A DNA stretch of 64,000 nucleotides from Agrypnia vestita (taxonomy: Eukaryota > Arthropoda > Insecta > Trichoptera > Phryganeidae): contig JADDOH010000292.1 of NCBI GenBank assembly GCA_016648135.1, positions 248,001 through 312,000 on the forward strand, in the 5' to 3' direction. Numbering within the stretch: the stretch's first letter is position 1; each line of letters starts with the position of its first letter. Position numbers and translations under genes: made by a program. This document shows, piece by piece, positions 1 to 12,530 of the stretch. The notes under the pieces are model-generated. The model had not been told where the DNA came from and ran no database searches. It saw only the letters and a list, made by a program, of their open reading frames with translations.

Positions 1-270
1 CAATATCTTGTATATCGCAGGTTCTGCGGATTTCCGCATTCTCTGCTCTGTCTCTGTGGGTCTTGCCTGCAATAGGTCTTAGAGTCTTCATCTCGGTAGT
101 TCTGAGGAGGTCTTTAGTTCTCACCGTGTCTGCTCTTCCTTCGATACTGCATGTCATGATATCATGATTGTCTGCTCTTTGACTTTGTTATACAGATCAC
201 TGTAGCTGGATATCTCCACCCCAAGGTACTTAAATTTCATAACCTGTTCTATGGGTTTATTGACTTTGGC
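1..270 (-). mobile_element. LINE fragment, 3' part of reverse transcriptase ORF
   Basis: The minus-strand translation contains the post-palm motif FKYLGVEIS (near 195-235). Further downstream it reads TTEMKTLRPIAGKTHRDR (about 30-100), which is the typical C-terminal segment of a non-LTR retrotransposon ORF. At least one stop and a frame change break it, so it is not functional. It runs off the left edge of the window, so more of the element should lie outside. The clade is not assigned; the C-terminal style resembles RTE-type or related LINEs. Confidence 0.6.
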
Positions 271-379
271 CAATTAACATCTTCGAGGTTGTCTAGATAT
301 TGAATACAAAACACTCAATCCCAGTTTATCTCGTCACTAGTAGACACATTTTTTAGGATTATTTTTCCAGTATCTTGTT

Positions 380-720
380 AATATGGTCATACCACGTCTT
401 CCGCAATTGCCTTCTCTTTATGGCGCTGTCAACACATGTCTTACTATTTTGTCCTCATAGAATAAATTAATGAACGAATTGAACGAATGTTCAACATGCC
501 AAAAACCACCCGGGCGAATCTTTTTCAATTCTATTCAATCTGCTAAGATACGCTTAATATTTTTACTTATTTGTTCACTATGTATTCTGTCATCAATGGA
601 TTTTCCACATAAATGCCTAAGTAATCTCATTTATACTGCATTCAGTTTACTTTTGTTGGTCTTCAGTTAGCTTCAGGCTTCAATTCCATACATCATAATT
701 ACTTTGTGTACTACCTGTCT
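380..720 (-). mobile_element. LINE 3' tail fragment
   Basis: On the minus strand the translation has MMYGIEA, then LRHLCGKSIDDRIHSEQI, and near 385-435 the tail RRQLRKTWYDHINKIL. This is the same order of C-terminal motifs as in LINE ORFs (YG-E-W, DR-R-, RGRP-K-W-D). The last part matches the tails at 44880-45160 and 61560-61765, so all three belong to one family. Stops interrupt the frame. It is a dead fragment. Confidence 0.55.
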
Positions 721-1115
721 GACCTAGACAACACAATTCAATGATAAATTATGCATTTAAAGCATCGTTTACCTAATTATCTGCAGTCACCCTTCTCTCG
801 ATATCTTTCTGAGCCCCCTCTCTTCTATTAACCATAATTCACAAATTTTTCACAAACATTACGCAACCCTGTCAATCACTTTTGACCTTTAAACATCTAT
901 AATAAGGTCACTTTCCTTGTAAGAACACAGATTTTTTTTGCAAGTAATATAATACGATGAAGCCGCATGAGGAACCCTTTAGACAGACTGTGCTGGTCCA
1001 GAAACATTATCCTTTGGCTAGCCTTCTATTGGTGCGATTGTCTTCATCATTTTATATACGTGCTTGGATTTTGATCTAGAGCTTTGATATAGATGATATC
1101 ATTGGACTTATTATA
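721..1115. other. AT-rich spacer, no recognised gene
   Basis: I see no coding signal, repeat unit or RNA in this stretch between the LINE fragment and the mariner element. Confidence 0.4.
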
Positions 1116-2400
1116 TTAGGTCCTTACATATGAAATTGGCGTTTTGCCGTACTGGCAAATTTGATCTCAAATATCTTCTCTTTCGTTAGGAATTCCAAAT
1201 TCAAATTTATACAGCTATTTACTCATGTATTTGTGTTTTGAAAATTATAATTCATTTGTTTTTTCCTCGATTGTTTTTTTCTTTGCGTCACTCAGTTTAC
1301 AAAATGAAAAATTTTAAATATCGCGTTATTTACGAGTACGAGTTCCACCGTGGCACCAGTGCTGCAGAAACGGCTCGAAGGATTAATGATGTGTATGGCG
1401 ACGGTGCCGCAAAAGAAAACACAGTGCGTTTTTGGTTCCAATGTTTTCGTTCTGGAAATTTCGACCTGCAGAACAAGCCCCGTGGACGGCCGGAGACCAA
1501 AGTTGATAATGAAGAATTGAAGGCTATTGTGGAAGCGGATCCATCGCAAACCACATCCGAGGTAGCTGCAGGCTGCGGTGTTAGTGATAAAACTGTTTTA
1601 ATCCACTTGAAGCAAATTGGTAAGGTGAAAAGCTTGAAAGGTGGGTACCTCACGAATTGAGTGAAGCAAATCAACAAACGCGCGTTGACTGCTGCGTTGC
1701 ATTACTCAACCGGCACAATAATGAAGGGATTTTAAATCGAATCATTACCTGTGATGAAAAGTGGATCCTGTACGATAATCGGAAGCGCTCATCGCAATGG
1801 CTGAACCCTGCCGAACCAGCCAAACCATGCCCCAAGCGAAAATTGACTCCAAAAAAGTTACTTGTGAGCGTTTGGTGGACTAGTGCTGGTGTCGTTCACT
1901 ACAGCTTTCTTAAATCTGGCCAGACGATTACGGCAGATGTCTATTGTCAGCAACTACAAACCATGATGGAAAAGCTAGCTGCTAAACAACCGAGGCTGGT
2001 TAATCGCTCTAGGCCACTGCTGCTTCATGATAACGCTAGACCACACACTGCACAACAGACGGCTACCAAATTAGAGGAGCTTCAATTGGAATGTCTAAGA
2101 CATCCACCGTACTCTCCGGACCTTGCCCCAACAGATTACCATTTTTTTCGAAATTTGGATAACTTCTTGCAAAGGAAAAAATTCAACTCCGATGGGGCAG
2201 TCCAAACCGCCTTCAAAGATTTTATTGATTCCCGTCCGAATGTTTTTTTTAGTAAAGGGATCGATGAACTACCTATGATATGGCAAAAGTGCATAGATAG
2301 CAATGGTACATACTTTGATTAAATAAATATATTATAACAAAAAAAAATCGGCTTTATGTTCCTCCCATACTAAACGCAAATTTCATATGTAAGGACCTAA
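1116..2400 (+). mobile_element. mariner element copy 1 (cecropia-type), full length
   Basis: A 1285-bp element with terminal inverted repeats of about 29 bp, beginning TTAGGTCCTTACATATGAAA and ending in its complement. It is flanked on both sides by TA (1114-1115 and 2401-2402), the expected mariner target duplication. One mismatch separates the two TIRs near 2377. The length equals that of the copy at 55126-56410 and the two are nearly identical, so insertion looks recent. The transposase ORF is broken (separate entry). Confidence 0.93.
1304..2322 (+). pseudogene. mariner transposase, frameshifted
   Basis: The ATG at 1304 (MKNFKYR) opens a mariner transposase that matches the 339-aa protein of the copy at 55314-56333. 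At about 1628-1631 a run of five A in that copy is only four A here. This 1-bp deletion sends the frame into a stop at 1660. The correct frame resumes before WVPHEL and runs to 2322. The DDE/D parts are present: TCDEKW, HDNARPH and YSPDLAPTDYHFF, with 34 residues between the second and third Asp. Other changes are G-to-V in SRPNVFF and R-to-I in PMIWQKC near the C-terminus. It cannot make full-length transposase without frameshifting, but its TIRs could be mobilised in trans. Confidence 0.93.
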
Positions 2401-2402
2401 TA

Positions 2403-4612
2403 TGACGTTTTTTGTGCAATAAGCGTGAAGTCAGTTATTTCCGAAATTAATATGATTTCTATGTAAGAAAATCATTTTAAAATAAAATGAAACATCACTC
2501 GTTAAGCGAGTCACTTTAACAATTTTTCTTGTTCGTTTTGCGAATCATAAGTTATGGGAGGTACCTACTCGTAAAGCAAGGTTTCACTATATTTATTACC
2601 GTTCTCCGGTAGGTGCAAAGTATGAAGAGGAATTTGCATCAGATGAATATTTTCTCTTAAATAGGCACTGAAAACACCGTGTATACACGGAATTTCGTGC
2701 ACACATGAGATGCATGCGCAGTAAATAAGACCACAATACCTTTACCCATGAAAAATGAAAACGGGTCTAATGTGTCAGAACATAGGGACGCAATACGTTG
2801 TTTGTCAAATTGTTGTCTGGTCCGAATACCGTTTCGATTGAACGGCGGGTGGTACATAAATCAACGCACTCTTTACTCCTAACGTACAAAGAGCAGAATT
2901 TCTGATAAAAATTCTCGCCGTGCTAATACATCAGCTGTCAGAAGGGCTGGTGGGGGAGTGTAAGGGGTCGTGTTTGAGTGCTGTTCGCGGAGGCTCACTC
3001 GAAAGCTGTTTGGGGCAAATATGGTAAAAGTTGTGAAGTATTACGGCCGAGAAGACAGTTCGCTGAAGGGTTAGAGATAAAATCAATGGTTCAATAGCTT
3101 ACCTTTAACGTAGGGCTTTATAATTTGTGTACGCCTGTAGTAAACTGACAAAATCATACTGACAGTTGATTGTCTATCTCTGTGTGGTAGACATTTTTCG
3201 TATAGAAACGCAGTCTAAAATTTCTAGCATAGAATTGAAAAGGTATTAAAAATCAGTTAGTTGTTTTGGTAACTTAAAGTAGAGTAGAGAAGTTGATAGA
3301 GCTAAAACGACCTTTTGAAATCTCATTTGTTAGACACGACTTCTAGAAAAACGTTTGATGATGAAGACTCAATCCTGAAGACAAGCAGTTTGATTGTTGG
3401 CTTTTAGGGTCCATTCTTATTAATAGAAAAGAATGGCTTGAATATACCAACTGATGCATGTTCTTGAAGATCAGTTTTAATTTGAAGTTTCTATGGGTTT
3501 TTGAATACTACATACCTATAACATTTATTTAATACCCGAGTTTAATTTTATAGGGTTTGTACATACATTGTAAAGCAAAAATTAAACAAGCATGTACAAA
3601 ATCTATGAAGTAAATATTAGTTCACATTGTTTTATTAATATGTAAGTATGATGATGTTATAATTTACGTACTTTATATGCTGATCCCTGAACTTTGGAGT
3701 TCAATTCATAGTGCGCCGTCTGACTGGTTTCAATGTAAAGTAATAAAATATGCTAGACTTACTTAATTAAGGAACAAAGACAGTATTGTAAAATAATAAT
3801 GGTACACGAGAAATATTATAAGTGGATGGTTAACAATGACTAAATAAAAAAGGTTATTTCATTATTAAATTAATCTCCCACGTATATTACATACTTTACG
3901 TTAGAATGGGTAATTTCTTATATGGGTTAAAGGTTAACCCCATAATCTTTCTTTTTCCGGCTGCGACAATTCATATAATTCCAAAGAACGTTACGTCATA
4001 GCTTTATGGGTCCAATTTTTGGAATCATACATTCGCTGTAACACCCTTTTTTTGATGGCAATGTACAGCTCCAAGTCAAGCACATGTTAATCAAATTAAC
4101 GTCAATATATATTTTTTTGTTTATTTAGTCTTTAGTATTTTTTGTGGTTTTCGAATATAATGGATATAATAATGGAATATAATAATAATCAAATTAATGA
4201 GCGATTCAAAGCAATTAAAAATTTTAGGATGGTGGACGATAAAATTCATTTTCGGAACATTTATAGTATACAAATTCAGAATTGATCAGTGCAATGCAGT
4301 GAAAAAACGTTTTTAAAGCATATGGAGAAAACTTAAGGGTTGACAGAATTGTTTAAAGGAATTTAAAAATGAGAATTTTAACATGAACCGTGCCACGACC
4401 AACTGAAAATATGGTCGAAGCTGATACACTTCTTTCACAGTGCAGTGTTGCCCTTGAAATATAAATTGGGACGTCTCCAAGCCGGATAAATTGTAAAAAA
4501 ACTATTTTTATTAATAAAAAAATATTTATGATCCTGATATAAAAATACTCTATACAGAAAGATAAATCAGGAATCATACTGGTTTTACCATTCTCACCTG
4601 CCAAACTTTATA
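2403..4612. other. AT-rich intergenic DNA
   Basis: No gene, RNA or repeat recognised over 2.2 kb. A less AT-rich patch lies around 2930-3060, with no ORF or motif I can name. Confidence 0.4.
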
Positions 4613-4616
4613 TTAA

Positions 4617-5831
4617 GGGGTTACGTGTAGTCAGGATTTTTAAAAAAAATTTTTTTTTTTGTATTTTCTTAAAGCAAAATATTTAAAAAATATTGTGTGA
4701 AAATATCAACTCGATCTGGTTATTAGTTTTAAAGATATCCAACGATAACTGTAGGGCCCTCTGCTGCCGCCCGTACTGACACGCGGACGGTAGTAGAGCC
4801 GGCCGGGCTGACAAACGGGGCGACTGCTACGGAACACGGTTTTTACCTGATTAATTCTAAGAATAATATACGAAATTTCTTTTATACTTCTACTTTTAGA
4901 CATAAGACCCTTTAGGCTAACTGTAGTACTTCAGAGGCAGTCGATAGGCAGATGTGCGTGTATTATAATCATTTAAAAAAAATTATAATGAGACCTCATG
5001 AAGGTATGCAAGGAATATTAATGATTGCCAATGCATAGGATTAAATTATGGACCTAATGCACACCGGTATGCTGAAAAGGTCGATATAGAGCGCATAAAA
5101 ATTGCTGAGCAACGTGCAAATCAGGTCACTCGAGAAGGCAAAATGAGACGTAGATAAAAAAAAAATCGACATCTTGGAGGCTTCCACATCTGCAGAAGAT
5201 GTATAATATGTACCAGAAATAGACGACTCTACGTCAGTAATTTTTTAAATTGTATTTGTATTAATTATTTATGCATAAAACTTTAAACGCTTTTTTCTCA
5301 AAATAACGTTTTCAAAAACGGTGTCCACGATATTTTAAAAACTACTCGACAGATTTAAATGAAATTTAAACATCATATTTAAGGCATTAAAAACTTGTGC
5401 TTCATCGAAAGATTTTTTTTTTACTTAAACTTTTTTTTTTATAAATAATAAATGAGTGATTTTTTTCCTCAAAATTCATAATTAAGCTTTCAAAGACCGC
5501 CATTTTGCTAAATTTGAAAAAAAATAAAAAAGCTTCGATTAAGCACAGGATGAACTATTGAACTAATAATTTCTTTTTGTTTCATTAAATTTAGATAAAC
5601 AACTAAGAAGCACTGATGGACACCGCGAGGCACTACTTGCAAAACAGGGGTCAAGAATCCAGATTCTATCGTGGTCCAGTATCGATAATTTTATTTGAAA
5701 TTTTCGGAATAGTTATTTAAAATATAGTGTAAAACGTTGGTATTATGTACTGAATCAAAACATTAAACAACCGTTCAAAAATTTTTTTTGAAAATGTCTA
5801 TTTTTTTGCACCTCTGACTACACGTAACCCC
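4617..5831. mobile_element. TTAA-flanked DNA transposon with terminal inverted repeats
   Basis: GGGGTTACGTGTAGTCAG follows TTAA at 4613-4616, and its complement precedes TTAA at 5832-5835. The two ends are therefore 18-bp or longer inverted repeats around 1215 bp. TTAA duplications are typical of piggyBac-type elements, but the GGGG terminus is not the usual CCC, so the superfamily is uncertain. The interior is AT-rich with a GC-rich patch at 4750-4830. It contains a short piece that could be a transposase C-terminus (5035-5157). Confidence 0.7.
5035..5157 (+). pseudogene. possible transposase C-terminal remnant
   Basis: The open stretch ending at 5157 reads GLNYGPNAHRYAEKVD, then ERIKIAEQRA, and ends in a basic TREGKMRRR. 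A G-x-x-x-G/P-N-A start, a K-x-D-x-x-RI core and a basic end resemble the C-terminus of insect proteins annotated with a Mutator-like transposase domain. A plausible upstream continuation lies in another frame at 4990-5034 (RPHEGMQGILMIANA), which implies a frameshift. The assignment rests on pattern memory only. Confidence 0.35.
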
Positions 5832-6440
5832 TTAAGTAAACACCATGTAATTTTTATAATCTGGTTACTAACTAGCTTACTTATAAGCTAAATGCAGCTG
5901 CTACGTTCTGTTTACGTAGTTTTCTTATCTTATGTATTTAGCATTGCTCAATTCAAAAAAACTTATCTCAACATTAAATACAAATATCGTTCGTGAACTC
6001 AAGCTAAAAGAATTTTCCATTTCACAAATTAAATAAATTAGGTATTGGAACGTAAGATATCTTGATAGGTGTACCCTATCGTTTATTTAAAAAAATAAAA
6101 GTTAATTTTGTGGCAACGATGCGATAGAAATGAATTAACATATTTTGTTAGATAATTATTTTTATGTGCTTTGTTTTGTGAAGCCATTAAAATAATATGC
6201 AATCTCGTACGAATGCTTTAATTTTTTATATCAAAAATATTACCAATGCGGATAATAATTCGCCACTCTGCGGAATTCTACGACTTGATTGTATATATGT
6301 AGATGCAATAGTATCGAATTTTTAATATAAGTCTTCAACTGTATATGTAAATGTTATTAATGATATTGCGCGTGATTAGATATAATTGTTAATTGTTATT
6401 GAAATAACTTAAATAAGAATGTTTTTTTCTTTTTCTTTTT

Positions 6441-6485
6441 CGCTAGCAACAACATAAACCAATGTGATTTATGCTGTTGCTAGCG
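6441..6485. repeat. 18-bp inverted repeat (hairpin)
   Basis: Arms at 6441-6458 and 6468-6485 are complementary with one mismatch and a 9-nt spacer. The outer part of each arm is CGCTAGCAACA or its complement. No role is evident. Confidence 0.7.
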
Positions 6486-6695
6486 ATCTTTATCACTAAT
6501 GTATACATTAATTAATCACTCTCAGGTTAACACATGCACTCTATACATGTATGGTAATTTATCTCTCGTAAAAGTTTTTATGACAAAACTCTTGATATTA
6601 TTTTCTATAGTGTTTGATTTACTAAACTATAATAAGTGTGTTTCGTAGCATGTAATTTTTTAATTCTTAGAAAATGTTTATAAATAAATTGTGCT

Positions 6696-6748
6696 TTAAA
6701 GCGCCGTAGTACATGATTCACGTTTTTGCAGTCTAAAGAGTAAAATTA
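6696..6748. repeat. short dispersed repeat, copy 1
   Basis: About 53 bp, AAAGCGCCGTAGTACATGAT followed by a segment ending in GCAGTCTAAAGAGTAAAATTA. It matches 10653-10705 with about seven differences. The parent repeat was not recognised. Confidence 0.55.
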
Positions 6749-7905
6749 GTGTAAAGTTTTCGAATACTGTTGCGAAACAGCTAAACATGCATTCAATTAT
6801 TTTTTTATGAAAGATCCATTTACTCTTAAAGCATTTATTTAAAAAAAACAACGAAATACTTTGTGATTATCACAAATAAAATATAATCCCGAAGCACCAT
6901 TTAAACTTTCTAGCAATAGAGGTACACTTTTAATCGAAATATTTCCATATAAAGACCATATATATTTTTAATAAATTAAATAAAAAAAGTTCAAACAGAA
7001 AGTTTGGGGGAAAATATATTATTATTTTTGGGTAGGTTGTTAAATACAACGTTTACAAAAATATAAAAATTTACGTTCCGTCTCCTATATTGCAGCATCC
7101 AAAAAATCGTAAAGTGATTGAATTTTTTGATTATATTTTACATTGGTATAAAGATAATTTCATTGTCATTATGATATATTATTTAATTTATACGGAACTA
7201 ATAAATATAAAATCACAAATCTTCAATATAATTTGCCGCAGGTACTTTTAAACCGCTCCGAGCTCGTAGTTACATGCAAGAATAAAGTATTCGACTGGAA
7301 ATCAAGTAAATAACAAAATGCGTGATTTTGTCAAGCAGTATATAAGAAATAACCGTTGGAAGTTTAGTACACTTATATATAAAAATACGGCGCGTGGCAA
7401 GCACGGTTAATACATAGCTTCAGGTGTTCGTCAGAACGGACGCGTCTCGCCCCGCACCCCACAATTCACCCTGCCTTTATTTACCAGAAGGGGTATATAT
7501 TCCCATACAAAGTTATGTTTAAAAAACAGTCTTAGTACATATTTGCGCGCCCCCGGAGGTCTGCCCGAATGGTGGATTCTCCGGAGGATTATCTCAATAT
7601 GGAGAATAGAAGCTCGAGAATTACTTAAAATAATATCAGTGAGCTGTGTAAATGAATACCTAAATAAGAATCAAATCAGCCGCGTTCTCGTAGACGATAC
7701 TCGCGAAGTATAAATATTTGTCGGGAAATGTACTGGGTCAAATCGATCGTATTACTACAGTTTGGAACCCACCAGTATAGTCGAGTGCGCGCAGCTAACG
7801 GTTAGCGAATTGTCGTCAAAGATTGCTTGTCTATCACCAATATCTGGTGGCGATATAAAAAACATTTGAACATCGGATAGATCGGTAGAACTTCAGTATA
7901 CTTAC

Positions 7906-8035
7906 CCAGAGCATCTAGATCGTATCCAGCGACCATCGAGACATCTTCAGGATGGTGTCGATAAACCGGTTTAAAGAAAACCGACACCCCGTCATCATGA
8001 ACTAGGAAACAATATCTGGTTCCTAAACCTTCAAC
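7906..8035 (-). other. weak candidate coding exon, unknown protein
   Basis: On the minus strand an open stretch of about 43 codons (motifs VHDDGVSVFFKP, HHPEDVSMVAGYD) ends at a good 5' splice-site sequence, G|GTAAGT, at 7906/7905. The peptide has a balanced composition unlike the AT-driven ORFs around it. No family was recognised. Upstream on the minus strand there is only a poor acceptor (TTTAG near 8029) and a stop at 8036-8038. It could be a host exon, part of a retroelement, or chance. Confidence 0.25.
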
Positions 8036-10652
8036 TTATTTATAAAAGCCAAAGCCAATTCCTCCTTCCCCCATTTTAATAGTGTGAATTGTCTAGTTAT
8101 AAATGTAAATATCCTATAATGCCGATGATTAATATTTGAACATCCGTATGCTCAATTTATGTAATTATTGTATATAACGATTGCCACTGTTTAAATGTTC
8201 AAATAAATCTCTTATAAAATTTAATGTGTTCATATTAATATGCTACTCTCTTCCTACTGATTGCAAACTGATATAGTAAAAAAAATAACTCTATTATCGG
8301 TCAAACCGACCTCTGGGAAAGAGTCAGCCGAGGCAGTAGTTTGTAAGTGTGAGAATTACGTAACAATAAAAAAATATTCAAAAAAATATCCCTTATGCCC
8401 AAAAATTTTAAATAATTCAATAATAGAGTCCATAAAAAGTGAACAAAAATATCCCTTCAGTGGCTTTCAGACGACGGCTGGTCGCCGGTCGGTGAACACC
8501 GGCAGGCTGCTGTCCCGCGATTCTATATAAATTATATCTCGAATGCGTCGTAATCTTTATGCAAATGTCAGAAAACGAAAGTTACTAATGCAAGGAATTG
8601 GTTTTACAAATTGCATTCCGAAAGAACATAGCTTAAAGACTTTTAAAGAACGTTTCAAATATTTATATTTGAATCGTTCAAACGGTTCAAACTACGCCAC
8701 AAAGAAATAGTGATGGAATCATTTCAATCGGCATTTTTGTTCGGTACCACACTATTATATTTTGACTGCATTTTTTTCAGTGAAACGGATATTGAATTAT
8801 GTGCGATTTGGAACCTTCGATTAGTAAAGATATGACAGGGAAAAAATTATAGATATCTTTAAATATTTTTTTCGCTAATTTTAAGAAATGAATATGTAAA
8901 AACCAATCTCTCATGTTACGCTGTGTATCTGGGCATTTTGTTTCCATAATGGAACAATTTAAATATTAAAGTAAAAGTAATTTAAATAAAAAGTAACAAA
9001 ACATTGAGATTAAGTACATTTAATCATATTAAAAATTACTTTTATAAATTTCGCCACTTGTTTTAACTCCGTTATCACCAAATTGCCTGACCGATGGTCT
9101 GTGTGAGTTATAAAAATAGCCAGTGCATCTTTCAATAGACAATTTCATATTTTAATGGAAATCCACTTATTTAAAAAAAAAATGAACGCATGGAAATAGT
9201 AGAAAAACGAATTGTTTATTTTCAACACCTTTTTGAGAAACTAAAATTGGTTCTCACTGTAACCAATATGGATGCACGCTAATAAAAATTTATATTAACA
9301 AAGAAGTTGGAAATTACTTAAAATCTGTTTAAAATGAAATGCAACGTCACTTTATCTGTGGTCGTTCTCTATTGTTGTGTTTATAGACGAAAAATGTTCT
9401 CGAATGTTTTAGTATTTTTATTTAAGTGCGTCCCACCGATTATTAATTAATCCTCCGGCTGTTAAGAAACTGTTTATATGCTCCATTTTTGTCGTCGTCG
9501 TTATATATTTTTATCTATTGTGGTCAATTGTCGATATTTTTTATGAATCGTTTTTCCCCAGTTCATATAATCCGATCTTACGAATCCTTTTTTCCCTTTT
9601 ATAACAACTTTATATATTGTATTTTGTTAAATACCCCTTTTTAATGAATCGTTTTGTTTTCGTTTATATGTTCCGTTAATCGTTTTTTATTATACTTTTT
9701 AAATAATCGTGAGCTGTGAACTGATGGCGTGTCACACTCTAATTATATAAAATTGTCATTCCAACAAGTTACGAATGGATAACCAAATTATTATATTTAG
9801 ATATTTGAGGTAACATTTCTGTAAGTATGAGTTTTCATTCTTTTCATAAAATTCAACAAAGTAATAGACAATGATCGGTGTAGATTTATACAACTCAATA
9901 CTTTGAGCATCGTTAATATATAATTTGTCTTTATTTTAGTTTTTAAATATTACTTCTACCGCATACATGGGTACATGCATGAATGTTTTTTATAATCGTT
10001 TATTATGGTCCGTTGTTGATCTTTTCTAATAATCATTTTTCTCCAGTTTTCATAATCAGATTTTACGATTTCTTTTATAACAATTCGTTTATTATGATAT
10101 GTTTATATGTTCGTTATTATGTTTTTTTTAAATATACTATTCTTATGAATTGTTCTATTCTGTTTTTATATTCCGTTGGTATGTTTCATAGTATCCGAAT
10201 AGTTGTCCTTCCATTTTATGTTCCGTATGTTATAACACATTTATATTTTCTATTATTATGTTTATTAATCATAATGTTTTACGTTTATATGTTCCGTTTT
10301 TGATTGTTGTTTGAAAGTAACTTATGTAGAATATTAAAAATACATTCGCTTCAATACAAGTAAAAAAAATGTTTAATCATCTTGCACTATCACCTTTCAG
10401 AAATTTTAAAAATTTATAATATTTTTTACAAAGCTTATCTGTGCTATTCTGAAAATATAAATACTGAGATGTCAGATCTTTATCCCAATCTTGACAGATA
10501 TGTATATCATTGTATTACCACCAATTTATTTTTATATATTTATCGAGATCACCTTTCGTGTATCAAATATTACACTTTCGAGCGATACTAGCACTATTTT
10601 TAGAGGGAAGTTATTAAATTAATGCGTATAGTCGAGGTACGGGAGCCTCTTA

Positions 10653-10705
10653 AGGTGCCATAGTACTTGATTTACGTTATTGCAGTCTGAAGAGTAAAAT
10701 TACAT
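10653..10705. repeat. short dispersed repeat, copy 2
   Basis: Partner of 6696-6748: it reads AAGGTGCCATAGTACTTGAT and ends in GCAGTCTGAAGAGTAAAATTA. Confidence 0.55.
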
Positions 10706-12334
10706 ACATTTGCTTAAAAGTGATATGGCAATCTTATATAGTCTATACCGGTCGTCTGCAGATGTCAAAAAGCGCTCTTCTGACTGGGGTGCGGGTGTTG
10801 GGATCTCTTTCACACTCTCTTTATTGCATCGTGACATACATACGTCCCTCAGATCTATTAAAATAAAGAAATATACTGAAACGATTTAATGGACATGATT
10901 TTTTTATTGTTAACATATTAACATATTTATTTATAGTTTTCTTAGTTATGTATATCGTATCAGGTGATTTGATATGATAAAGTGTACCTGTTATGTAGCG
11001 TTGTATACAAAAAAAAAACACGCATTGTACTCCTCCTTAAAAGCGGTTTGCAAATGGTACTTAAATGGTTTGCAAAAATTTTATAAAATATATTTTTTGC
11101 AAAGTTATTATCATTTTATTTTACTTGTATTAATGCGAATGACTTTTAAATATATATAAGTTAATTCATTATTGTTTTACGTATTACAGAAGAAAATTCA
11201 GAAATATTTTTAAAAATGCAAACTTTGAAGTTACGCTATCTCGATAACTATTGATATTAGGACGAAGTTGCTTGAATATTTCGATTCATAATTTATTTAA
11301 GGCAAGAATCTACAGGTACCTTTTGAATGATTTTAAATTTTGATTTATTTTTGTGTGGTTTATATTTAAATTATTTTAAATAGATATAAAAAATATAGTA
11401 TTACTTTAAACCCTCGATACAATTATTCAACGCCAAAGAAAAATAATTAAAAGTAATATAGAAGTTAAAAAAAAATATTGACAAAATAAAAAGATTGTTT
11501 AATCCTGCGCGTTAACATTTAAGAAAAAAAAAATCTATATTTGGTCGTATTGTAAACCATGTACTACATTGGTCACATCCCTAATCCACGATTCAAGAAA
11601 TTGCGTTTACACGAAATGTATCAAGCGATTTGTTGAACTAGCAAAACTTGCGTTCTTATAGAAAGGGTCACGCACATTTCCCTTCGCAATTGGAATGTCG
11701 GGTGTTAATGTTAGCGCATTACTATGATTTGGTTTGCTTGCTTCAGATAATTTGCATGTACCAAAACAATAAATATGAGCATTTTGAAGTCGATAGATTC
11801 GTTGCCAGCGCTCGAGGTGGCAAAAAAGTGCAACATGCGTCAGAATTACGAAACTCTCCAAGTATAACCTCTTAATATCACATTCCACTATCTATGAAGC
11901 TCATTAATGACCTAGAGATAATCTGTGTTATAAAAATATTTTGGGTTTAATGCTCCCATTTAGCGCAAGTACTGTCATTCTAATTCAGATCACGTCTATA
12001 TACTTTTTTATAAAGGCATCTCTTTATGACTGCAATTCCTCTTCGGAAGGACTTCGCATTCAGCTTCTTCCTGCGGTATACCGGTTGTTATCGGCCCAAC
12101 GAGCGTTACATTTCGACTTTTAGTACATTTGTCCATTTAAGCGTTTGCTCCAACAGCCGCTTGAGGTGCCCGTTCTATTGACATTTCTTCTATTATTACA
12201 CATATATATTTGCCTTATCCTATCCTATCCCTATCCCGCAAGAACAATCAGGTCATAGAGCTAATCTGAGATAATGTTCTCTTAAGTTATTTTTTTTTTT
12301 TTTAAATAGAGTTGCAAACACGGAATATGTATCG

Positions 12335-12530
12335 CAACAATATTCTTACTATTCTCAAACTAAGCCAAAAGCCTGTGCTATGAAAATAGGACTAACTTGC
12401 TGGTGTACTGGAATGGGGCTCGAACCACCAGATCACTAGGTGAGCGTCATGACAACTACACCAATAAGCTACTTTATGTTGTGAGACCTTATATTTCGAC
12501 AGCGTAGATTATATATCTATCGAAGCCAAG
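12335..12530 (-). mobile_element. tRNA-derived SINE-like element, copy 1
   Basis: On the minus strand a tRNA-like head is visible. An A-box-like segment, TTATTGGTGTAGTTGTC, lies at about 12469-12446. A B box, GGTTCGAGCCCC, lies at 12426-12415 and matches the GGTTCRANNCC consensus. The downstream part (to about 12340) matches 36025-36215. The repetition of this tRNA-like segment with the same non-tRNA tail indicates a SINE rather than a tRNA gene. No cloverleaf could be closed by eye. Confidence 0.6.

Larger units (their letters stand above)
5836..12334. other. long AT-rich intergenic stretch
   Basis: There is no convincing gene over 6.5 kb. Items listed separately are a near-perfect hairpin (6441-6485), a weak exon candidate (7906-8035) and a 53-bp repeat pair (6696 and 10653). 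A GC-richer zone at 7440-7990 and a small one at 8460-8525 stand out from the background but carry no domain that I can name. Confidence 0.4.

Noticed and set aside
1292..1677. Minus-strand ORFs of 85 and 115 codons inside mariner copy 1 (and the same in copies 2 and 3)
   Set aside because: They are mirror images of the transposase reading frame and recur only because the element recurs.
10000..10303. 106-codon plus-strand ORF rich in Phe, Tyr and Ile
   Set aside because: Composition follows the AT-rich DNA; no domain, no conserved repeat and no splice signals.
12415..12470. A functional tRNA gene
   Set aside because: A and B boxes are present, but stems do not close and the same unit with its tail recurs at 36 kb, so a SINE is the better reading.
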